The notes under the pieces: generated by a model | The model's database searches: none | The model's input: only the letters and a program-made list of their open reading frames with translations | What the model was told of the DNA's origin: nothing | Program-made: the position numbers and the translations under genes | Source: Zelonia costaricensis | Lineage: Eukaryota; Euglenozoa; Kinetoplastea; Trypanosomatida; Trypanosomatidae | Reading direction: 5' to 3' | Length of the DNA stretch: 23,511 nucleotides | Assembly: GCA_030849075.1 (NCBI GenBank) | Contig: JASAOO010003124.1 | Coordinates: 1 to 23,511, forward strand | In this document: piece after piece, positions 17,520 through 23,511 of the stretch | Position numbering within the stretch: the stretch's first letter is position 1 | Layout of the letters: each line of letters opens with the position of its first letter

Positions 17520-18118
17520 GGCGTCCTTCTCGTGCCTCCGCGGCGCTGCACAAGAAGGCAAGAGATGGGGCAGGTGGTGGAGCTGCAGGAGAAGCTTGCA
17601 GACCGTGGCCGTTGAACTGTTCACGCCACGTTCACCCAAGGAAGTCCTTCGCACGGGCACGACAGCGTCTGCGCCTCCCTTCCCCCCTCCCCGCTCGCCT
17701 TCTTTGTTTCCTTTGCCCCCCGCCCCCGGCCCCAACGCGCATATCGGCGAGGCGTGGATCTCTTGGCCAAGCGGCGTGCTGCAGCCTCGACTCTACGCGC
17801 GCACGTGGGCTGGCGAGCCTCCACACGCGTTGAGTTTCTAACCGAGCTTTCACCCACCCACAGACACACACACACACACACACACCACCATCTGTCCTAA
17901 GAAAAGAAAAGAAAACGAGACAACCAAAACTGCGCGCGCGCACACACACGCACTTGCGTCACCCGTGGCTGACGCGTGAGTTGTGTTGTACGCACGCCAT
18001 GAGGTGAAAGAGGTAATGGACATGGCGCAGTTGCACACACACGCCAGGACGTCACAGGTGGGGAGGGGGTGCAAGAGCTGGGCACGACGTGGAGCTCCCC
18101 GTCCGTGAACGACTTGGC

Positions 18119-18176
18119 CCCCCCCTCCCCCCTCCCTCCCTTCCCTTCCCTTCCCTTCCCCCCCCCCCACCGATAG
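18119..18176 (+). promoter_or_regulatory. Strong pyrimidine tract with AG, unassigned splice acceptor candidate
   Basis: About 50 bases of nearly pure C/T, including CCCTT repeats, are followed by the AG at 18175-18176. The site lies 1.8 kb before the amidase ATG and heads no recognisable ORF. It could give a long-leader amidase transcript or a non-coding transcript. Confidence 0.3.
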
Positions 18177-19362
18177 CAGCTTGTGGCGTGAGACCGCTGC
18201 GTCTATTCGTTTCTGCTCTGCTCCCCCCGCACGGACTCACCGACGCGTGCGTCGCACCCCGAGTCTCACGCGTGTCTCCGTCTCGCCCATCACCGTTCCG
18301 CTCTCCTCCACGCCTTTCCCCCACCCCGCTTTCTCGTATGGCACTTCGACCGTGTTGTCGCGGTACACGCAACGCCGACCATCGGCATCTTCACCACCAC
18401 CACCACCACCACGTCTGCCACACCTCACCTCCCCCTTTTCGCCCATGTGCGACACACTCCACGGATTTCGTATATCAGTCACATCGATTGCCGCGTCTTC
18501 GCTTAACTCCGCCCTTCCCAGTTGTTTGTTGTCCCCCCACCCCCTCCCCCGTCTTGCCACGTCCATCCACCGACCTCGTCGGCTTTGCGTTTCAGTTCTT
18601 TTGTTGTTGTCGTCCTTCTGTGCTCGTATCTGTGTGTCAGTGTGCCCGTGTTGACGTGCACCGCAGTGACAGTTGCTCGACGACGCAGCGTGTCCTCACC
18701 CCTCCCAGTACCGCTCCCCTCACCCTCCTCCCGCGGCTCTTGCGTACTCGACCCGCTTCTTACGAGTCTTGCGCAATCCCAACACACGCGCGCACCCAAC
18801 ACAGCGGCCCTCCTTCTCTGTGAGGAAGTGTGTGTCTGTGTGTGTGTGTGCGTCTACGTACGTTTGTGTGAGTGCACCACTAGGTCCCTTCCTAGACCAC
18901 CCTGCCCGCTCCCCTTTCAGCGCCTTCCCGCGCCTTGCCCGTTGTTTTGCGACGGTGCACGGGTCTATACACCCCCGGCCCCCTCCCCCCTCTCTCCCGC
19001 CGTGCCCCCCCCCCCCTCCCCTCCACCGCAGTGCGCCACCGGCTGTGACCTCCCTCCCTGTCTTGCCCTTTTTTGTTTCCCTCTTTCGTATCTCGTCCTC
19101 CCTCCCTGTGTCCCTCGCTCCCCTTTGACTTCGTTGTGTTCTCCCGTGAGGGGACGCCCCCGGGGTACGCCTGCGTGACCGCTGCTGCGCCCGCCATCGC
19201 CGCCTCCGCACATCGTGGCCGCCCCCTCCCCCTCCCCCCCTCCCCTCCCCTTCGCTCTTTCTGCGCCCTCGCTTGCCACGCATACACACCCACGCACACC
19301 TCTCCCTCCTTCCCCCCTGGAGGTCCCTCACCCACTTATAGCCCCCCTCTCTTCAATCGTGT

Positions 19363-19475
19363 GCCCCCACTTACTGCGTCATCTCTTCTGTTGAACGCTC
19401 CCCCCCTCCCCTCCGTCTNGCCCCCACTTACTGCGTCATCCCTTCTGTTGAACTCTCCCCCCCTCCCCTCCGTCT
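19363..19475 (+). repeat. 56-bp tandem duplication with an undetermined base at the junction
   Basis: The copies at 19363-19418 and 19420-19475 start with GCCCCCACTTACTGCGTCAT, end in TCCGTCT, and differ at only about two positions. The base between them (19419) is N. This pattern suits either a true duplication or two overlapping contig ends joined without merging. Confidence 0.85.
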
Positions 19476-19597
19476 TCTTCGTGACTCGCGACACACGCTG
19501 CAGCCGGCACTCCTCAGCTCAACAGGCACCGCCGCCTCGCCGTCCTTCCCCCTCCCCCGCTATTCCGAGGACATCGACGGTCTGCAGCGCGTGCGTG

Positions 19598-19663
19598 TGA
19601 GTGAGTGAGTGAGCCCGCATTCCCATCGCACGGCGTGAGTGTGTGTGTGTGTTTGTGTGAGTG
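19598..19663 (+). repeat. GTGA and GT simple repeats
   Basis: Four GTGA-type units (19598-19613) are followed after a short gap by a (GT)n-rich run (19638-19663). They lie in the spacer before the amidase gene. Confidence 0.7.
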
Positions 19664-19959
19664 TCAGACTGTGGACAGCGCAGTGGTGGGCAACGCAGGA
19701 GGCGAGTGCAAACAACAAAGTGCCTTCTTGTGTCTCTCTTGGCTTCTCCTTTGGCTCTCTCGGCCTCGACGCCCCCCCCCCCCAATACGCAGGCCACATC
19801 TAGCTTTTGCCATCTCTTCCTACCTTCGTCTTATCTATCTCGCAACGGCAGTGGGCTGCACGTGGGCCGGCACCCACGGTTGCGTGTGGAACCGCATTGC
19901 TTTCTTGTCACTCTGGGTTTCTTCATTGCTGTGCCGTATACCACCAACCCCATCGCCAG

Positions 19960-19975
19960 GTCCTCCCTCCCCCAG
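19960..19975 (+). promoter_or_regulatory. Candidate trans-splice acceptor for the amidase
   Basis: A compact C/T tract (19961-19973) is followed by the AG at 19974-19975, predicting a 5' UTR of about 18 nt. An earlier AG at 19958-19959, after a T-rich run, is an alternative. Confidence 0.4.
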
Positions 19976-19993
19976 TCCCTCCCAACGGGAATC

Positions 19994-21793
19994 ATGGGCG
20001 TGCTCAAGGTAGCGCTTGTGGCGGTCATCGCGGCGGGTGCCATGCCCGCCTATCAGTGCGGCTACATGCTCGGCCTCGTCGGCTACGTCGTGGTCGTGTG
20101 CGGGCTGTGCAACTGGTGGGTCACCGTCTTCATGCGAGCCGGGCCGCGCACCACCCGCCAAGTTCCCGACTTCCCCATCGCCCACTGCCAGCAGCTCTCC
20201 GCCCAGGAGCTCAGTCTCGCCTACCGCGAGGGCCGGCTGAGCTGCGTGGAGGTGGTGCAGACCTTTATTGAGCACATCAAGCGCGTCAACCCCTACATCA
20301 ACGTGCTTGTCTTCGACTGCTTCGACGAGGCGATGGAGCGGGCGGCCGCGGCGGACCGCGAGTGGGCGGCGTGGCGCGTGCACAAGGACCCGGCCAAGAT
20401 GCCGAGCTGGCTGCTGGGCGTGCCGTGCACGATCAAGGAGTGCATGCAGTGCCGCGGGTGCCCCAATACGTCTGGCAACCCGAGTCGCCGCCACATCATC
20501 TCCAACGTGGACAGCCCCGTCGTGAAAAACTTTCGTGACGCCGGCGCCGTCATCCTCGGCGTGACCAACACCAGCGAGCTCTGCATGTGGTACGAGAGCT
20601 CCAACTACATGTACGGCATCAGCTGCAACCCGTACGACACCCGCTGCCTCGTCGGCGGCAGCAGCGGCGGTGAGGGCGCGGCGGCCGGCGCGGCCTTCTC
20701 CACCTTCAGCCTCGGCAGCGACATCGGCGGCTCGATCCGCATGCCGGCCTTCTTCAACGGCGTCTTTGGGCACAAGGCGAGCCCGCATTACATCTCGAAC
20801 AATGGGCAGCACCCCGGTGCGAAGACGTCGGCGAACCACTACATGGCCACCGGGCCCATCTGCCGCTTTCCCGAAGACCTCATCCCGCTCTGCAAGATCG
20901 CGGCCCGCGGTGGCTTCCGGCTCGACCCCCTTGTGTACCCGCCGTGCTCGCCGCTGGAGAAGGTGCTCGACCTCAACCACCACCCGCTGCGTGTGTACGC
21001 GCTGGAGGACTACGGCCTTCCGTTCATCTCCGTCTCCGAGAGCGAGATCGAGGCGGTGCACGCCGCGACAGAGGCGCTGCGCGAGCGCTACGGCGCGGAG
21101 GTGACGTACATCAACGTGCGCAACCCATCGCGCTGCACCGGCGGCGTCGTGCCGCCCGAGTTCGAGCCCTTCACCCGCATCCTTTCCATGTGGTCGTCGG
21201 TGCTCACCAGGGACCCGACGGAGGCGAAGTTCAGCCAGCTCATGTCCCAGGACCACGTCGGTGGCGTCAACTGGTTTGTGGAGGTGGCGCGCTGGATGGT
21301 GGGACGCTCGCACCACACCCTGCCCGCCATCTGCCTCTGTCTGCTCGAGACAATCGAGCTCGTGATGCCCCGCTGGATGACGATCAGCCGAGACGAGGGC
21401 CTGCTGGCCTTCAAGCAGGGACTGGAGGCCCTGCTGGCCGTCGACGGCGTCATCATCACGCCGACCTTCCCCTCGGCCGCCCCGCGGCACCACTTCCCGC
21501 TCTGGAACCCGTTTCAGTTCCAGTACGCCGCCGCCTTCAATGTCCTGCAGCTCCCGGCGACGGCGTGCCCGGTCTGGCCAGGCGCCATCATGGCGAACCG
21601 CCGCAAGAGCATGTCGATCCACGAGGCACGCTCGGAGAAGCTGCCACAGGACTTTCACCTGCCCAAGGGCGTGCAGGTGGTCTCGGCGACACACCAGGAT
21701 GAGCTGTGCGTCAGCGTCGCCATCGCGCTCAAGAACGCGCTGGGCGGCTACCGCTACCCGCCCTGGGCGCTGTTGGAGGGTTCTGACTTTTGA
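19994..21793 (+). CDS. Membrane-anchored amidase, fatty-acid amide hydrolase FAAH2-like
   Basis: This 599-residue protein starts at the only ATG in the N-terminal part of the frame. Two hydrophobic spans (about 6-19 and 25-47) suggest an N-terminal membrane anchor, as in FAAH enzymes. The amidase signature domain follows, with the full Ser-cisSer-Lys triad: Lys148 (in PCTIKE), Ser223 (in GGSSGGEG) and nucleophile Ser247 (in SDIGGSIR). The 24-residue spacing between the two serines is the family's usual one. The SELCMWYESSN and IRMPAFFNGVFGHK segments closely resemble human FAAH2. FAAH2 hydrolyses fatty-acid primary amides and N-acylethanolamines. A role in turning over host or parasite lipid amides is therefore likely, but the substrate is inferred. 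A stretch near residues 535-555 is longer than in FAAH2. Confidence 0.93.
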   Translation: MGVLKVALVAVIAAGAMPAYQCGYMLGLVGYVVVVCGLCNWWVTVFMRAGPRTTRQVPDFPIAHCQQLSAQELSLAYREGRLSCVEVVQTFIEHIKRVNPYINVLVFDCFDEAMERAAAADREWAAWRVHKDPAKMPSWLLGVPCTIKECMQCRGCPNTSGNPSRRHIISNVDSPVVKNFRDAGAVILGVTNTSELCMWYESSNYMYGISCNPYDTRCLVGGSSGGEGAAAGAAFSTFSLGSDIGGSIRMPAFFNGVFGHKASPHYISNNGQHPGAKTSANHYMATGPICRFPEDLIPLCKIAARGGFRLDPLVYPPCSPLEKVLDLNHHPLRVYALEDYGLPFISVSESEIEAVHAATEALRERYGAEVTYINVRNPSRCTGGVVPPEFEPFTRILSMWSSVLTRDPTEAKFSQLMSQDHVGGVNWFVEVARWMVGRSHHTLPAICLCLLETIELVMPRWMTISRDEGLLAFKQGLEALLAVDGVIITPTFPSAAPRHHFPLWNPFQFQYAAAFNVLQLPATACPVWPGAIMANRRKSMSIHEARSEKLPQDFHLPKGVQVVSATHQDELCVSVAIALKNALGGYRYPPWALLEGSDF

Positions 21794-22490
21794 TTTTGCG
21801 AAGCAGCTCGCGAGGCGAGAGAGCCCTCAGACACACGCAGGCACACACACACACCCACACGACGTGGGCGCAGACAGACACGCGCGTCGTCTCCACCTCC
21901 CTCCCCAAACCCCCCTTCCCCCGTCACCCCCTCACCGTCATCTTGAGAGTGGGCGTACTGCAGGTGCACGAGTGTGCGAGACGGTGAGCGAGTAGATCTC
22001 CTCCCCCACACGGCGTGCGACATCGACGTCGCTACCCCCCCCCCTCTATCTCATATCCCCTCTCTGGCTTGCTTCCTTTCGTTTGGTCGCTGGTTCGTTC
22101 GCGTGGTTATGTGTGGTTACGCGTGCGCATGCGTAGAGATGATGCGTGTGGGCATGGGCACATCTGTGTGTGTGTGTAGTGCTTCGCGTCGGACGGTGCG
22201 TGCCGGGTACGCGGATGGCGGCGGCTGCGCCATCTTGATGCTCTCGACTCGTGCAAGTCTCTCCAATACAACGCGGTGAGCAGCGTGTTACTCCCCAAAC
22301 AAACAGATGTTCTCTACGTGCTTTACCATGTCGTCGCGTGCGCGTGTGTGCGCAGCAGTTTCTGGGCTTCTGTGCTGGAGTATGTGTGTGTGTGTCTTCC
22401 CAGAATTTGTGTCCGTCTCGGGAGTTGCTGGCGTCAACGGTGTGGCGATCGCACACTCGACTGAGGCAACTGAGGTGCGAGTGAACGCGG

Positions 22491-22514
22491 CTCTTCTTCT
22501 TTTTCTTTTCTCAG
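22491..22514 (+). promoter_or_regulatory. U-rich polypyrimidine tract with CAG, candidate splice acceptor
   Basis: An uninterrupted T/C run of about 21 bases ends in TCAG (AG at 22513-22514). It is the most U-rich acceptor-like site in the window, yet no recognisable ORF follows within the remaining 1 kb. It may serve a gene beyond the window. Confidence 0.4.
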
Positions 22515-22531
22515 AATACCAACCTGCATCG

Positions 22532-22557
22532 CACACACGCACACACACACACACACA
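22532..22557. repeat. (CA)n microsatellite
   Basis: This CA repeat of about 26 bases has one interruption and lies directly downstream of the U-rich acceptor-like site. Confidence 0.8.
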
Positions 22558-23511
22558 GGAACAGGCACCCGCTGTTCCTGGGTGGAATTGTGTGTGCGCG
22601 TCTGGATGCGCGGCGGCAGCGCTCGCCCACTCGTGCGGAGCGGGCTGGCTGACGCAGCGACGACGACTGCGATCTCGAGCGTGGGGGGGGGGCGGCGAGC
22701 GAGGAGTGGGGCGGGCAGAGGTGCCCTGCATGTGTGACACGTGCGACCAGAACCAGCACGTGGGGCGGGGTGGTGTAGAGGGAGCAGCGGAGATCGACGA
22801 GATGGCGCGTGAGCTGGGGGGCGGGGGGGGGGCGGCGCAGCGGCTGTCCGACGCCGGAGCTGCGCCACGCACAGGGGTGTGCGTGTGTGCGTATGTGTGT
22901 GGGTGGGTGGGTGTGTGCCATCGAGCATCCCCAGCCCTCCTTTCCCCTCCCCATCACCCCGCCCCCCCCCCNCCGTCCCAGCGCTGATGTGCGCGGTTCC
23001 CCTGCCCACCTCAGACCCTGCTTTGTCGTACTATTCCCTTGTCGCTGCCGAGCCGTACTCCCCCCCTTCTCCGTCACACCCTCCCCACCCACCCTCCCTC
23101 CCACCTGTCGTTCTGTGTGGCGCCTCCGTCACTCGTCCCTCCCGGCGTCTGGTGCGCCTCCCTCACTCTCCTCCCTCGTGTGTTTGCCGTCTTCTTCCCT
23201 CTGCCTCATTCCCTCCCTCTGCGTGTGTGTGTGTGCGCGTACTCGCTTGCTTCTCCTCTTCCTTCGTTTCTATGTTGGTACTCTCGTTCGCTTATGCAGA
23301 TCCTCGGCGGTGCGCCGCGAAGGTGTGCATGCGTGTATCTGTGTTTGTGTCTGTGTGTGTGTTCGTTTGTGTGTGTGTGTGTCGAGGCAGCAGCAGCGGA
23401 GGGGACGCAATAATCGTTGGCCGTGTGGTGTGTGTTTTCCCGATCCCTCCCCCCCTCCTCAGTCCTGTTCTTTGGCTTCTCTCTTCTGTACTCCCGCGCG
23501 CGGTGGACGAA

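Larger units (their letters stand above)
17520..19993. other. Intergenic spacer, LSM gene to amidase
   Basis: This 2.5 kb has no supported gene. It contains (CA)n at 17863-17885, a pyrimidine tract with CCCTT repeats at about 18119-18169, a (CAC)n stretch at 18392-18412, GT-rich runs at about 18830-18852 and 19638-19663, GTGA repeats at 19598-19613, and a 56-bp tandem duplication with an undetermined base at 19363-19475. The amidase reading frame stays open back to 19661, but that upstream part starts with GTG and has no ATG before 19994. Confidence 0.6.
21794..23511. other. Spacer downstream of the amidase to the window end
   Basis: No gene is supported here. The sequence has (CA)n at about 21842-21860, GT tracts near 22168-22180 and 22383-22395, a U-rich tract ending in CTCAG at 22491-22514, (CA)n at 22532-22557, and G-rich and GT-rich runs at 22685-22920. 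An undetermined base lies at 22972, and GT tracts occur at about 23223-23236 and 23340-23382. It is probably the amidase 3' UTR plus the leader region of a gene beyond the window. Confidence 0.6.

Noticed and set aside
18089..18823. 244-residue open frame with a His run
   Set aside because: The His run is just the (CAC)n repeat, the rest is Pro/Ser/Leu from C/T-rich sequence, and there is no domain.
19661..19993. N-terminal extension of the amidase to 19661
   Set aside because: It starts with GTG, contains no ATG and covers simple repeats. The hydrophobic anchor begins just after the ATG at 19994.
19835..21694. 619-residue reverse-strand open frame across the amidase
   Set aside because: It is a shadow of GC-rich third codon positions on the opposite strand. 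The + strand product is a clear amidase.
1..23511. Bacterial-type operons, CRISPR arrays, insertion sequences or prophage
   Set aside because: The genes are eukaryotic, intergenic distances are large, and no terminal inverted repeats, transposase or regularly spaced repeats are seen.

Overview
The window looks like nuclear DNA of a trypanosomatid protist, most likely Leishmania or a close relative in Leishmaniinae. Seven intronless, GC-rich protein genes all lie on the + strand. They are separated by 0.8-3.4 kb of pyrimidine-rich spacer full of (CA)n/(GT)n tracts and poly-C runs. Each gene has a pyrimidine tract followed by an AG shortly before its ATG, as expected for trans-splicing of polycistronic transcripts. 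The layout fits the interior of one directional gene cluster. I see no strand switch, rRNA, tRNA or CRISPR array. I cannot settle the species from the sequence.

Genes in order: a coiled-coil IQ-motif protein, probably subunit 9 or 10 of the axonemal nexin-dynein regulatory complex (3377-4951); the TRAPP vesicle-tethering subunit Bet3/TRAPPC3 (5952-6545); the 18S rRNA pseudouridine N1-methyltransferase Nep1/EMG1 (7348-8211); a large OTU-family deubiquitinase (10172-12967); the ciliary small GTPase ARL6/BBS3 (15420-15968); an Sm-fold protein resembling the NatC auxiliary subunit NAA38/LSMD1 (17202-17519); and a membrane-anchored FAAH2-like fatty-acid amide hydrolase (19994-21793). They do not form one pathway, as is usual in trypanosomatid clusters. 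Two of them, the DRC-like protein and ARL6, are flagellar.

The most notable coding observation is in the OTU protein. Its N-terminal catalytic half (Asp-Gly-Asn-Cys) and its C-terminal catalytic strand (His-Tyr-Asn-Ser) are separated by about 410 residues of low-complexity sequence. That sequence contains polyQ, an acidic run and a degenerate ubiquitin-interacting-motif-like helix. The second is ARL6, where Ala replaces the switch-II glutamine. No wholly new multi-gene system is visible.

The spacers hold dinucleotide tracts with a rough polarity (GT after stop codons, CA before splice acceptors), a 22-base G run, a 56-bp tandem duplication joined by an N, several blocks of balanced base composition that may be old retroposon remnants, and a hairpin. 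Single ambiguous bases at 16658, 19419 and 22972 mark weak points in the assembly.
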